DNA from: JBICHN01 sp043101845
Lineage (GTDB): Bacteria; Planctomycetota; Phycisphaerae; Phycisphaerales; UBA5793
Direction of reading: 5' to 3'
DNA length: 64,000 nucleotides
Assembly (NCBI GenBank): GCA_043101845.1
Contig: JBICHN010000011.1
Coordinates: forward strand, 124,001 to 188,000
Under the pieces are notes generated by a model that saw nothing but the letters and a program-made list of their open reading frames with translations, had not been told where the DNA came from and made no database searches. This document shows, piece by piece, positions 1-8,615 of the stretch. Position 1 is the stretch's first letter; the number at the start of each line of letters is the position of its first letter. A program made the translations under genes and the position numbers.

Positions 1-1326
1 CGGCCACTCGGCGTCGTGTTCGTCGCGCTTGTCGCCGGACTGCTCTACATCGGATCGATCTGGTTCAGCGAGCCGGTCGTCACGGCGCTCACGAAGACGC
101 AACTCGAGCGGGCGAACGGTGCGACAGTCGACCTCGAAAGCGCCGACCTCGACATTGGGGGCGCCTCATTCATCATGGTGAACCTCGCCATGGCCGATCC
201 GAACGCGCTCGAGACGAACATTCTGGAGACGAAGCGCGTCGAAATGAATGTCGACACGCGTGACCTGCTGCGCAAGCGGATCACGGTCGAGCGCGCCCAG
301 CTTACGGACGCGGCGAGCGGCTCGACGCGGAAGACGCCCGGGCGGATCATTGGCCCGCCGTTCGATCCGCCGCCGAGCCAGGAGGAGGAGCCGACGCTTC
401 CGGGCGAAAAGACGATTGAAGACTACATCGAGCAGGCGGAAGAGTGGAAGGAGCGCCTCGAGCAGGTGCGCCGCTGGCTCGAGAAGATTTCCGAATCGCG
501 CGAGCCGGCGGACGACTCGATTCCGCCTGACGAGCGCGAGAAGGAAACGCTCGAGGAGCGTCTCAAGCGGGAGATTCGCACGCTCGGGTATTCGCGGGTT
601 CGCGCGAGCCATCTCGTCGACGAGGCGCCCACGCTTCTCGTGCGTGAGCTGCTCGTCGAAGGATTGAGGGCCGAACAGCTCAACGGTGAGATCGTCGATG
701 TGACCGGGCGAAACCTGTCGACGCATCCGGATCTCGTCGCCGAGGCGCCGGAGATCGAAGTGCGCACGCGCGATACGGACACGATGCGCTTCTACGCCAT
801 GTTCGCGGAAGCGGCGGGGGTGTCCGGTTCAAATGTGCTCGAAGCGCGCTATGCCGGCCTGCCGGTCGACCGCGCCATGGCGGCGCTTCGCCTGCCCGAT
901 GGCGCCACGCCGCTCCAGGGCGGGACGATGACGCTCGAGATCGACGGGGAGTTTCAGACGCGAAACGGTGGATGGGTCGAGTTCCCGCTCATGGTGCAAC
1001 TCGCGAACACGACGCTTGTCATGCCGGGCGGCGACACCGCCCCGCTTGATGCGCTTGAAGTCCCGATCGGCTTACGAGGGCCGTTCTCGTCGCCGCGCAT
1101 CGCATTCGATGACGACACCTTCTCGAACGCGCTCGTCGAGGCGGGCAAGGCCCAGCTCGCGCAGCGCTTCGACGAGGAAGTCGGCGCGAAGGTGGATGAG
1201 GTGAAAGACGAGATCGGGAAGAAGATCGGCGACGAGGTCGGCGAGGAAGCGAACAAGCTCCTCGAGGGCGTCTTCGGCGGCGACAAGGACGACAAGAAGA
1301 AAAAGAAGAAGAAGGACCAGCCCTGA
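1..1326 (+). CDS. TIGR03545-like envelope protein (5' truncated by window edge)
   Basis: The reading frame is open to the left edge, so the gene probably starts upstream; a GTG at 16 is only a fallback start. The product opens with a hydrophobic segment (LVAGLLYIGSIW), then AsmA-like text with the pattern VDLESADLDIGG and DLLRKRITVERAQL, then RKTPGR followed by a Pro-rich stretch. This matches my memory of the TIGR03545 family of outer-membrane bacteria, which has no known function and is often paired with a TIGR03546 gene. A charged helical segment spans about residues 125-195. The C-terminus has heptad-like charged sequence ending in a run of seven lysines. A periplasm-facing, membrane-anchored role is inferred. 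The ClC gene follows closely on the same strand. Confidence 0.7.
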   Translation, partial: RPLGVVFVALVAGLLYIGSIWFSEPVVTALTKTQLERANGATVDLESADLDIGGASFIMVNLAMADPNALETNILETKRVEMNVDTRDLLRKRITVERAQLTDAASGSTRKTPGRIIGPPFDPPPSQEEEPTLPGEKTIEDYIEQAEEWKERLEQVRRWLEKISESREPADDSIPPDEREKETLEERLKREIRTLGYSRVRASHLVDEAPTLLVRELLVEGLRAEQLNGEIVDVTGRNLSTHPDLVAEAPEIEVRTRDTDTMRFYAMFAEAAGVSGSNVLEARYAGLPVDRAMAALRLPDGATPLQGGTMTLEIDGEFQTRNGGWVEFPLMVQLANTTLVMPGGDTAPLDALEVPIGLRGPFSSPRIAFDDDTFSNALVEAGKAQLAQRFDEEVGAKVDEVKDEIGKKIGDEVGEEANKLLEGVFGGDKDDKKKKKKKDQP

Positions 1327-1446
1327 TCCGATCGCGCGGGCGCCGTGGGTCGGGGCGCCGTCGGTCGCTCCGCGGATGGTCGGGCCATACGCTGCAGGCG
1401 TCGCCGGAGTTCTCTGGCGATCGACCGGCTGGAGGCGTGTCCCCCG

Positions 1447-3552
1447 TTGAAGAGCGTGACGCTGCGAGATCGACTGCCGCGACCCGCTGCGCGGTGGACG
1501 CGGTCGTTCGGCCTGAGCATTCTCGTCGGACTCATCGCGGGCGTCGCCGCGGCGGCGCTCGAGAAGGTCATCGAGATCGGATCGGACGAACTCGTCGGCG
1601 GATTCACGCACCTCGGGCGCGGCTACATCGGCGTCTTCGACTGGGGGGTGCTGCTCCTCCCCGCGGCGGGATGTCTCGTCGCCGGGCTTGGCGTCATGCT
1701 CTTTGCGCGAAGTTCGCCGGGGCACGGCGTCGATCAGCTCACCCGCGCGTTTCACCGCGAGATGGGACGCATGCCGGTCATCGGACCTGCGGTGAAAGCG
1801 GTCGGCGCCGCGCTCGTTATTTCCTGCGGCGGGTCGGCGGGGCCGGAAGGCACGACCGCGGCGCTCGGCGCGGGGATCGGCTCGACGCTCGGAAGAATCT
1901 TCCCGATCACGCCCCACGAGCGGCGCATTCTGCTCGTCGCCGGGTGCGCCGCGGGCATCGGCGCCATCTTCCGCTGTCCGCTCGGCGGCGCGCTCTTCGC
2001 GACGAGTGTCCTCTACAGCGACCCGGAGTTCGAAGCCGACGCGATGGTCTCGTCCGTCGTGGCGTCGGTCATCGCGTATTCGACCTTCATGTTCTTCCGC
2101 GGCCTCGGCGAGCCGCTTTTGCAGAATGTGAGCGACCTGACCTTCGGCGCGCCGATCGAGTTGTTGCCCTACGCGATCCTCGGTCCACTCTGCGGCGTGA
2201 TGAGCATCTTCTTCTTCGCCTGTCTGTATCTCGTGGAGCGCGTGCTCGTGCCGGCGTCGAAGCTCCCGTTGTGGGCGACGGCCGGGCTCGGCGGGCTCGC
2301 GACGGGGGCGCTCGCTCTCGCGTTGCCGCAGGTCATGGACGGCCGGTACCAGTTCATCCAGAACGCGATCGATGACCAGCTCTTTCCGGACGACGGCTTC
2401 GTCACCTTCGCGCAACTCACGCTGCTCTTCGGCGCCGTCGCGATCGTGAAGTGCATCGCGACGGGATTGACGATCGGCAGCGGAGCCCCGGGCGGCGTTC
2501 TCGGCCCGGCGGTCTTCATCGGCGCGACGCTTGGCGCGTTTCTCGGCGCCGCGAGTGAGTGGCTCGCCCCGGATCTCTTCACCGCGGAACTGCGGGACTC
2601 GCTCATTGTCGCCGGGATGGGCGGGGTGCTCGCGGCGTCGATGCGCACACCGCTCGCCGCGGTTGTCATGACGATCGAGATGACGCACGCGTACGGCCTC
2701 ATCGCGCCGCTCATGCTCGTCTGCATCTCGAGCTATGTCGTCGGGCGGCGGTTCGGACTGAACAGCCAGCAGGTGCGCACCGCGGCGGACAGCCCGGCGC
2801 ACGCGGCCGATCCGATCATCCATCTGCTCGAGGGCTGGCGGGTCGAGGCGCTCATGGAGAAGGAATGGCCGCTTCGCGTCACGCCGGAGGTCGGCCTCGA
2901 TGAGCTCGCGCGACAGATCGAACCTGGTACGGCGCCCGTGTTCGCGGTCACCCGGAACGGCGATCTCGTGGGGCTCATCAGCGCCACCGACATCAGCCGG
3001 CTCCGCGAAGATGAGGCGCTCGGCTACGGCCTCATCGCGGAGGACATCATGAACGAGCGGTTCGCGACCGTGCACCCGGAGGATGACGCGTACTACGCGC
3101 TCGATGTCTGCCAGCGTACGGCGCAGGATGTCGTCCCGGTGCTCTCGCATGATCATCATCGGCGGTGGATCGGCATGTTCAGCCGCGAGCATGTCGCCGA
3201 GCGGTTGCGCGAGCACTTCGAGGAGACGCAGGCGACGATTGTGCGCGAACACGCAGGGCTTGAGGCGATCGAGCATGATCTCCAGGCGCATCAGCTCCTC
3301 ATGTCGGTGGCGCCGCGCGATACGAGCCGGGTGCAGAAGCTCTTCGTTCCGATGCAGGCCGTCGGCCAGTCGCTTCGCGAAGCGGACTTCCGCCGTCGGT
3401 TCAACGCGCAGATCGTCGCGATCGAACTCGCGGACGGAACCTTTCAGTGCCCGCCCGATCCCGATACGCCGTTGCGGACGGACATGCGCCTGCTCGCCAT
3501 CGTGCTCGAGGGCGGGTCGGGCGCTTCGTCGCCCCCGGAGGCCTCCGTATAA
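1447..3552 (+). CDS. ClC-family chloride channel/transporter with CBS and TrkA-C domains
   Basis: Voltage-gated ClC family membrane protein that moves chloride or another anion, possibly in exchange for protons. The ClC signatures are visible: GGSAGPEG with the gating glutamate kept, and GSGAPGGVLGP for the second anion-binding helix. About ten hydrophobic segments precede residue 460. A CBS pair follows (about 480-610), then a TrkA-C-like regulatory domain (about 625-690). TTG at 1447 is preferred because GGAGG at 1431-1435 sits 11 bases upstream; a GTG at 1345 would add an Arg-rich, non-family N-terminus. The C-terminal TrkA-C module is the same type used by potassium channels and suggests ligand or redox control. 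The sigma-54 response regulator starts 8 bases downstream. Confidence 0.9.
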   Translation: MKSVTLRDRLPRPAARWTRSFGLSILVGLIAGVAAAALEKVIEIGSDELVGGFTHLGRGYIGVFDWGVLLLPAAGCLVAGLGVMLFARSSPGHGVDQLTRAFHREMGRMPVIGPAVKAVGAALVISCGGSAGPEGTTAALGAGIGSTLGRIFPITPHERRILLVAGCAAGIGAIFRCPLGGALFATSVLYSDPEFEADAMVSSVVASVIAYSTFMFFRGLGEPLLQNVSDLTFGAPIELLPYAILGPLCGVMSIFFFACLYLVERVLVPASKLPLWATAGLGGLATGALALALPQVMDGRYQFIQNAIDDQLFPDDGFVTFAQLTLLFGAVAIVKCIATGLTIGSGAPGGVLGPAVFIGATLGAFLGAASEWLAPDLFTAELRDSLIVAGMGGVLAASMRTPLAAVVMTIEMTHAYGLIAPLMLVCISSYVVGRRFGLNSQQVRTAADSPAHAADPIIHLLEGWRVEALMEKEWPLRVTPEVGLDELARQIEPGTAPVFAVTRNGDLVGLISATDISRLREDEALGYGLIAEDIMNERFATVHPEDDAYYALDVCQRTAQDVVPVLSHDHHRRWIGMFSREHVAERLREHFEETQATIVREHAGLEAIEHDLQAHQLLMSVAPRDTSRVQKLFVPMQAVGQSLREADFRRRFNAQIVAIELADGTFQCPPDPDTPLRTDMRLLAIVLEGGSGASSPPEASV

Positions 3553-3553
3553 T
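3548..3553 (+). promoter_or_regulatory. Candidate -10 element of a leaderless promoter
   Basis: A perfect TATAAT lies at the end of the ClC gene and finishes 7 bases before the ATG of the response regulator. No Shine-Dalgarno sequence is present in between. If used, transcription would start at or next to the A of the ATG, giving a leaderless mRNA. The -35 region (around 3525-3530) matches the consensus poorly. Confidence 0.35.
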
Positions 3554-3560
3554 CCCGGCC

Positions 3561-4943
3561 ATGGCGAAGGACAGCGTTCCCACCGCGCAGGTGCTCATCA
3601 TCGACGACGAGGAAGACCACGCCCAGGTCATGGCGGACGCTCTGCGCCGGCCGGGCCATGTGTGCACGGTGCGCTACGGCCTCGACGAGGCGATCGAGGA
3701 ACTCGAAGGCGGCCAGTTCGATGTCATCGTGACCGATCTCATGATGAACGGCGAGACCGCAGGGATGACGATCCTCGAATCGGCGCGCCGGCTCCAGCCG
3801 ATGGCCGAGACCATCATGGTCACCGCGCACGGCGACATTCCGACCGCGAAGGAGGCCCTCCGCGGCGGAGCGTATGACTTCATCGAGAAGCCGCTCGATC
3901 TCGATGTCTTCCGCAACCTGGTGAACCGCGCCGCCGAGGCGGTGCTGCTCCGCAATCAGAACGCCGACCTGCACGAGCAGCTCGACGAGAAGTTCGGTTT
4001 CGAGGGCATCATCGGCGTGAGCCAGGCGATTCGCGGCGTCATCGCCACGCTCAAACAGGTCGCCCCGACCGACATTCCGGTGCTCATCCACGGCGAAACC
4101 GGCACGGGCAAGGAACTCATCGCGAAGGCGATCCATCGCGCGTCCGCCCGTCGCGAGAATCGCTTCAAGCCGGTGAACTGCGCTGCGTTCACCGAGTCGC
4201 TGCTCGAAAGCGAGCTGTTCGGGCATGTGAAGGGCGCGTTCACCGGAGCGGACAAGGCGTCGGAAGGCGTGTTCGAGTACGCGAACGGCGGCACGCTCTT
4301 TCTTGATGAGATCGGGGATATGCCCCTCGAAATGCAGAGCAAGCTCTTGCGCGTGCTCGAGTCGGGCGAAGTCGTGCGCGTTGGCGCCAATGAGCCGCGC
4401 ACGGTCGATGTGCGCCTCATCTCGGCGACGCACCGGAACCTCGACGAAATGGTGAGCGGGAACTCGTTTCGCCAGGATCTGTTCTTTCGAATCAAAGGCG
4501 TCGAGATTCGACTCCCTTCACTCCGGGAACGACGCGAGGACATTCCGCTGCTCGCCCAGCATGCGATCGCCCAGTACACCGAGCGATACGGCAAGCCGAT
4601 CCGCGGGATCGCCGAGCCGGCGCAGCGCCGACTCGTCGCGTACGACTGGCCGGGAAATGTGCGGCAGTTGCTCACGGTCGTCACGAACATGGCCGTGTTC
4701 GCAGCCGAAGGCGGCGAGCTTGGCGTCGAACATCTGCCGCGCGAGATCCTCGAGAGCGAAGGCGGCGCGGCGCCGGCGGGCGCGGGCAGTTCTCTGGCGG
4801 GAATCGATCTCGCGGAACTCGAGAAGCGGGCGATCCGCGAGACGCTCAAGCTCACCGGCGGCAACCGCGAGCAGGCCGCGTCGATGCTCGGGATCGGCGA
4901 ACGCACGCTCTACCGGAAACTGAAAGAGTTCGGACTTCGCTGA
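3561..4943 (+). CDS. NtrC-family sigma-54-dependent response regulator
   Basis: A 460-residue transcription activator that drives RNA polymerase holding sigma-54. It has a receiver domain (about 8-125) with acidic pocket D15/D16 and phospho-acceptor D59, and an AAA+ domain with Walker A GETGTGKE (178-185), the sigma-54 contact GAFTGA (225-230) and Walker B GGTLFLDEIGD (243-253). A Fis-type helix-turn-helix lies at the C-terminus (GNREQAASMLGIGERTLYRK). ATG 3561 is chosen because it begins right before the receiver fold; upstream in-frame sequence is the ClC tail read in another frame. No sensor kinase lies nearby, so the input signal and regulon are unknown. The neighbouring pseudopilin operon is convergent, not obviously a target. 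Confidence 0.95.
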   Translation: MAKDSVPTAQVLIIDDEEDHAQVMADALRRPGHVCTVRYGLDEAIEELEGGQFDVIVTDLMMNGETAGMTILESARRLQPMAETIMVTAHGDIPTAKEALRGGAYDFIEKPLDLDVFRNLVNRAAEAVLLRNQNADLHEQLDEKFGFEGIIGVSQAIRGVIATLKQVAPTDIPVLIHGETGTGKELIAKAIHRASARRENRFKPVNCAAFTESLLESELFGHVKGAFTGADKASEGVFEYANGGTLFLDEIGDMPLEMQSKLLRVLESGEVVRVGANEPRTVDVRLISATHRNLDEMVSGNSFRQDLFFRIKGVEIRLPSLRERREDIPLLAQHAIAQYTERYGKPIRGIAEPAQRRLVAYDWPGNVRQLLTVVTNMAVFAAEGGELGVEHLPREILESEGGAAPAGAGSSLAGIDLAELEKRAIRETLKLTGGNREQAASMLGIGERTLYRKLKEFGLR

Positions 4944-4958
4944 GGCGCGGGTTGCGGT

Positions 4959-5501
4959 TCAGTTGACGGCCAGAAATCCCGTCTCGGCGTCGACCGTGAT
5001 CGTCTGCACGACCTGTCCGCGGGTGAGCGTGACGGACGGGTTCAGCGTCTGCTTGAGCTGCCCGTACGCGTTGTAGGCGATTTGATCCGCGGACACATTG
5101 GTCAGGGTGAAGGTGACGCCGAGCGCGAACTCGGCGCGGCCGACGCCCAGGGTCGTGTCGTACGGCTCGCCTGAATACTGCTTCGTGTAGGGCGTCGCGG
5201 GCGTCGACTCGGGCGCGACCCACCAGCGGTCGTTCGCGGGGTCGAAACAGACGAGCGCCATTTCGTTCGGATTGTTGATCGCGGTCGACTGGGCGTAGTC
5301 CATGTCGGCGACCATGAGCGACACACCGGTATCGACATAGGTCGCGTCATTGGCGCCGAGCATCGGCATGACGATCGCGGTCGCGATCGCAATGACGAAG
5401 GTGGTGATGAGGAGTTCAACGAGGGTAAAGCCGGCGCGTCGCCGCGCCGGCTTTTCTCCCCTCCCCCTTGATCGTCGCTCGTGGGTCACGATCCGCTCCA
5501 T
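4959..5501 (-). CDS. Type II secretion/type IV pilus-like pseudopilin (GspH-like)
   Basis: A short basic leader precedes a class III signal peptide with the prepilin peptidase motif G-FTLVELL (about residues 24-31), then a hydrophobic helix. The 180-residue length and the remaining beta-rich globular part resemble minor pseudopilins of the GspH/FimT group. It would be processed by a prepilin peptidase and assembled in the inner membrane pseudopilus. It is the last gene of a four-gene minus-strand operon (8285 to 4959) whose other members are GspI-, GspJ- and GspK/PilX-like. Assignment to GspH rests on gene order and size, not on a specific motif. Confidence 0.8.
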   Translation of the reverse strand: MERIVTHERRSRGRGEKPARRRAGFTLVELLITTFVIAIATAIVMPMLGANDATYVDTGVSLMVADMDYAQSTAINNPNEMALVCFDPANDRWWVAPESTPATPYTKQYSGEPYDTTLGVGRAEFALGVTFTLTNVSADQIAYNAYGQLKQTLNPSVTLTRGQVVQTITVDAETGFLAVN

Positions 5502-5525
5502 CGCGTACGAACTGGTGGTTTCGGA

Positions 5526-7187
5526 TCAATCATCATCGTCATCGTCGTCGCCGCTCGGACGGGCGCCGCCGAGGCGGGTCCATCGGGTGATCCGCGCCCG
5601 GTCGAGACGACGCGGAGTCGGATCGCCATCGGCGACCGAATTCGGATCGACGAGTTCGGTGGACGCGCCGAGCATCGTCTTCACCGAGTTCTGCGTCGAC
5701 TCGTTGAGGTCGTCCGCCGCCGAGTAGAGGCGATCGTCGAGATCCATTTCGCCCACGAAGAGCTTGCTGTCCGGGTTCGTGTACCCGGCCCGCTGGTCGA
5801 GGGCGTGGTCGTAGCAGAGCCACGAGCTTCCCGCGACTTTGACCTGACGGCCGAGGGCGGCGCCGAAAAGGGCCGACTCGCCGTCAATCGTGATGTCGGC
5901 GCGATCGAGACCGTAGAGGCGTCCACAGACCACCGAGTCGTTCGTCACCGTCCAGGATTTCACGCTGAAGTCGTTGAAATTGAAGACATCGGCGGTGAGC
6001 ACATTGCCGTCGCCGTTGCTCTGGACATACGAGACCTTGAAGATCTGCACCTCGTCCGGATCGCGGTAGTTCGCCGTGTTCGTCTCGATCTCGTCACGGT
6101 TCCGGAGACTGCGGTCCACCACGCCGATGGCGGAGCTATACAGCGTGATGTTTCCGCCGACCCAGATCCGGGCGCGGCTGCCCTCCGGGAAGACGAGCGC
6201 GGCGTTCGTCATCTGGAGGTCGCCGAGCACGATGAGGTCGGTCTCGCCGATGATCGTCCAGGTGGCGGTATCGAGCTTGAGCTTGCCGTCAATGACGATG
6301 GTGCGGTGACCGATGTTCGTCGATCGGTGGTTCGTGTTCCGCACTTCCACGGACTCGTACCGGCGATCGTAATCGAAGGTCAGGTCGCCACCGCTCGTGA
6401 CGACCGGATTGCGATAGTCCGCCCAGACAAGTGAGCTGAAGTCGAACGAGGGAATACCCGGAACCGGGAACGGTTCGTCGATCGTGGTATTGATGCGATT
6501 TACCGTGGCGCGCGACCGATTCGTGTTCTTGATGATGGAACTCGACGCGATCTGCTGGACATGAACATCCGCGCCCGGCGTGCTGCCGTCGTTGACGAAC
6601 TCGACCTTGCTCGAACCGGTCGCATTCGTGCCGATGCGCAGCCGGCCGCCGGTGTTCGCCTGCGGCGAAGCGGGCCAGGAACGCAACCAGGCCTCACCCT
6701 GCACGGTGACATAGTCGGTGCCGAAGATCGCGAACTCACTCAGGTCGATGTCGGCGCCGCCGCCGGGGTTCTTCGGCGCGAACGCGATCGCCTTCGCGGT
6801 CTGCTCGAGCTCGTCGATATCGCCCTCAGCGGAGAGGATGACGAGCTCGCTGTTCTCGTCGGGTACGGACCCGTCGGGATTCGTGACCTTGATGGTGATC
6901 TTCCCGCCGCCGAAGTCGTAGTCCTGCAGGATGTACCCATCGGTGTGCGCCGAGCGCCAGTCGAGGGTCTCACATTGCATGATCGCTTCGGTGAGGTCGG
7001 CGCCGGTTTCGGCGATGAAGCGGGCCTTGACGGCCTTGGCCACATTGCCGCTCGTGTCGGGCGCCGTGTCCTGCGCGTGCAGGAAGGCCATCGTCACGAC
7101 GGTGACGGTGGCGACGGCGACAATGACGATCATGGCCGCGACGCCCCGTCGATGGACCTGGTTTCGGTGCACAGTGTTCAAACGCAT
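5526..7187 (-). CDS. PilX/GspK-like pilus assembly protein with poly-Asp C-terminus
   Basis: The protein begins with a short basic segment, RRGVAAM and a hydrophobic helix, the pattern of PilX and GspK-like proteins that cap or prime a pseudopilus. The rest (about 500 residues) is rich in beta-prone repeats, with several VGGNITL- and VLGDLQM-like strands resembling a beta-helix. Start ATG 7187 is chosen because AAGGAG lies just upstream, inside the end of the preceding gene; an upstream in-frame GTG lacks this. The C-terminus ends in seven consecutive aspartates, perhaps a calcium-binding or sorting tail (inference). It is larger than usual for the family, so a planctomycete-specific surface function is possible. 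Confidence 0.7.
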   Translation of the reverse strand: MRLNTVHRNQVHRRGVAAMIVIVAVATVTVVTMAFLHAQDTAPDTSGNVAKAVKARFIAETGADLTEAIMQCETLDWRSAHTDGYILQDYDFGGGKITIKVTNPDGSVPDENSELVILSAEGDIDELEQTAKAIAFAPKNPGGGADIDLSEFAIFGTDYVTVQGEAWLRSWPASPQANTGGRLRIGTNATGSSKVEFVNDGSTPGADVHVQQIASSSIIKNTNRSRATVNRINTTIDEPFPVPGIPSFDFSSLVWADYRNPVVTSGGDLTFDYDRRYESVEVRNTNHRSTNIGHRTIVIDGKLKLDTATWTIIGETDLIVLGDLQMTNAALVFPEGSRARIWVGGNITLYSSAIGVVDRSLRNRDEIETNTANYRDPDEVQIFKVSYVQSNGDGNVLTADVFNFNDFSVKSWTVTNDSVVCGRLYGLDRADITIDGESALFGAALGRQVKVAGSSWLCYDHALDQRAGYTNPDSKLFVGEMDLDDRLYSAADDLNESTQNSVKTMLGASTELVDPNSVADGDPTPRRLDRARITRWTRLGGARPSGDDDDDDD

Positions 7188-7200
7188 GGGCGCGTCTCCT

Positions 7201-7842
7201 TTAGAGAGTGGGCTCCTGCCACTCACGAATGCTCGCGGAGGTGACGAAAGTCTGCGCCCCCTTGTCTTCCGCGAAAGTGACCGTGGTGGTCACCAGTTTC
7301 TTCGCCAGCTCCGGCCCCTGGCCGCGCTGGAACTTGAGATCGGCGATGCCGTCGGCGAGGCGGATCGAATCGGTGAATCCGAGTTCCTGGTAGGTCTTGA
7401 GGACGACCCACCAGTCGCTCGCCGCGGGATACTCGAGGTCGTACAGGTCGCGTTCGGTCTGCGTCATCGACTCGGGGAAGCTCACGAACTGAACGGTGAG
7501 CGTGCCGCCGCCGTCGACGCTGATCCAACGGGTCTCGGTCGCGTGGACCGTGCCGCTCGAGCGGGTGTCGGAAAGCCAGGTCACGAGCGAGTTCGGACCC
7601 ACATCGAGCAGGTAGAGGCTCGGGGTGACATATCCGCTCACGCGGACGCCGAGCGCCTGGGCGCGGATGATCGACTCGCGTCGACCGCGCTCGAACTCGG
7701 TGCTTCGCGCGACGCCGACGAGCATCGCCGCGGTCGCCGAGGCGATCATGCCGGTGATCCCGATCGCGAGGACGAACTCGATGAGCGTCACACCGCGGCG
7801 AGAGACCGTTCGCCCGGAATGTCGAGGCGCGCGACGAGTCAT
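7201..7842 (-). CDS. Pseudopilin, GspJ-like
   Basis: The product carries the prepilin cleavage motif RRGVTLIEFVLAI about 15 residues from the start, followed by a hydrophobic helix and a globular domain of about 170 residues. Size and position after a GspI-like gene suggest a GspJ role. The ATG at 7842 overlaps the TGA of the upstream pseudopilin by one base (TGATG), and a GTG at 7845 is an alternative start; either arrangement implies translational coupling. The Shine-Dalgarno sequence of the following PilX-like gene lies within the last codons and stop of this gene. Confidence 0.8.
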   Translation of the reverse strand: MTRRAPRHSGRTVSRRGVTLIEFVLAIGITGMIASATAAMLVGVARSTEFERGRRESIIRAQALGVRVSGYVTPSLYLLDVGPNSLVTWLSDTRSSGTVHATETRWISVDGGGTLTVQFVSFPESMTQTERDLYDLEYPAASDWWVVLKTYQELGFTDSIRLADGIADLKFQRGQGPELAKKLVTTTVTFAEDKGAQTFVTSASIREWQEPTL

Positions 7843-8285
7843 CACGAGGCGGGCTCCGGCACGAAGCGGACGAGTTCGATGATCGTGCGACCCTCGGCGT
7901 CGTAGGACGCGACGGTCACTTCACGACCGTTGACCTTCACGCCGAGCCCCGGGAACTCGTACATCTTCTCGACCACCTGGGCCTTGCGACCGACGCGGGC
8001 GTAGGTCTCCGGGTACGCGGCGCCGCTCTGGGTCGTCATCGCGCCCGGGTCCTCGTTGTGGTTGTCGTACGAGGGAAGGGTGGCGTAGTCGTTCGCGAGA
8101 ATCTGGGCCATGAGGGCCTCGGCGGCGAGGGCGGCCTGGACGCGGTCCTGAAACTCCTGCGCGTGGCCGTGACTGCTCGTCAGCGCCATCGAGGTCGCCA
8201 TCACGGCGGTGAGGAGGATCACCGACGCGATGAGCGTTTCGATCAGCGTGAAGGCCGTTCGCCGGGTTGTTCGTCTCTGCCGCAT
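7842..8285 (-). CDS. Pseudopilin, GspI/PilV-like
   Basis: First gene of the minus-strand pseudopilin operon. ATG 8285 (MRQRRTTRRT) places a basic leader right before the class III signal motif AFTLIETLIASVILL, as expected; an upstream in-frame ATG at 8330 would add 15 unneeded residues. The 147-residue size and the E at position +5 of the mature protein are typical of minor pseudopilins. The downstream gene overlaps its stop codon. No prepilin peptidase, GspE or GspD gene is in the window, so the rest of the machine is encoded elsewhere. Confidence 0.8.
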   Translation of the reverse strand: MRQRRTTRRTAFTLIETLIASVILLTAVMATSMALTSSHGHAQEFQDRVQAALAAEALMAQILANDYATLPSYDNHNEDPGAMTTQSGAAYPETYARVGRKAQVVEKMYEFPGLGVKVNGREVTVASYDAEGRTIIELVRFVPEPAS

Positions 8286-8615
8286 GAAGGTCCTTGCACA
8301 ATCCACCGCATAGATCACCGTCGAATACATCGTGGTTCAGGCGAAGCGAAGACGGCGTTGATCGGGCGAGGGGGCGGTTTCGTGGCCCCCGGTCCCGTCA
8401 AACTCAGCGCATATCAACATTTGCGAAGGTCCGAAAAGTCCGGGTGGACAACCGGCCGATGTGAAGAGCGTCCGTCCGCGCCGACTGGGGCGCCGTTCAA
8501 CGACCGATAGGATGTCCCCCGCGCGGGGATCGAATACGATCCCGCTCGCCCCGCCGGAGCGTCACGCGTCGTGGCGCCGGGATCCGCCGGGACGCCGCCC
8601 CGCCACACGCCAACC
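8286..8615. other. Divergent intergenic region between pseudopilin operon and lpt genes
   Basis: These 330 bases lie between two divergently transcribed operons and should hold both promoters. I see a short GC hairpin (GGGGGC at 8370-8375 with GCCCCC at 8385-8390) and weak -10-like hexamers on the plus strand (TAGGAT 8506, TACGAT 8534), but no convincing -35 box and no coding sequence. Confidence 0.5.

Noticed and set aside
1072..3291. Long minus-strand frame of over 700 residues opposite the ClC gene
   Set aside because: It is Arg/Asp/His-rich without any fold signature and mirrors the GC-biased codon pattern of the clear ClC gene on the other strand.
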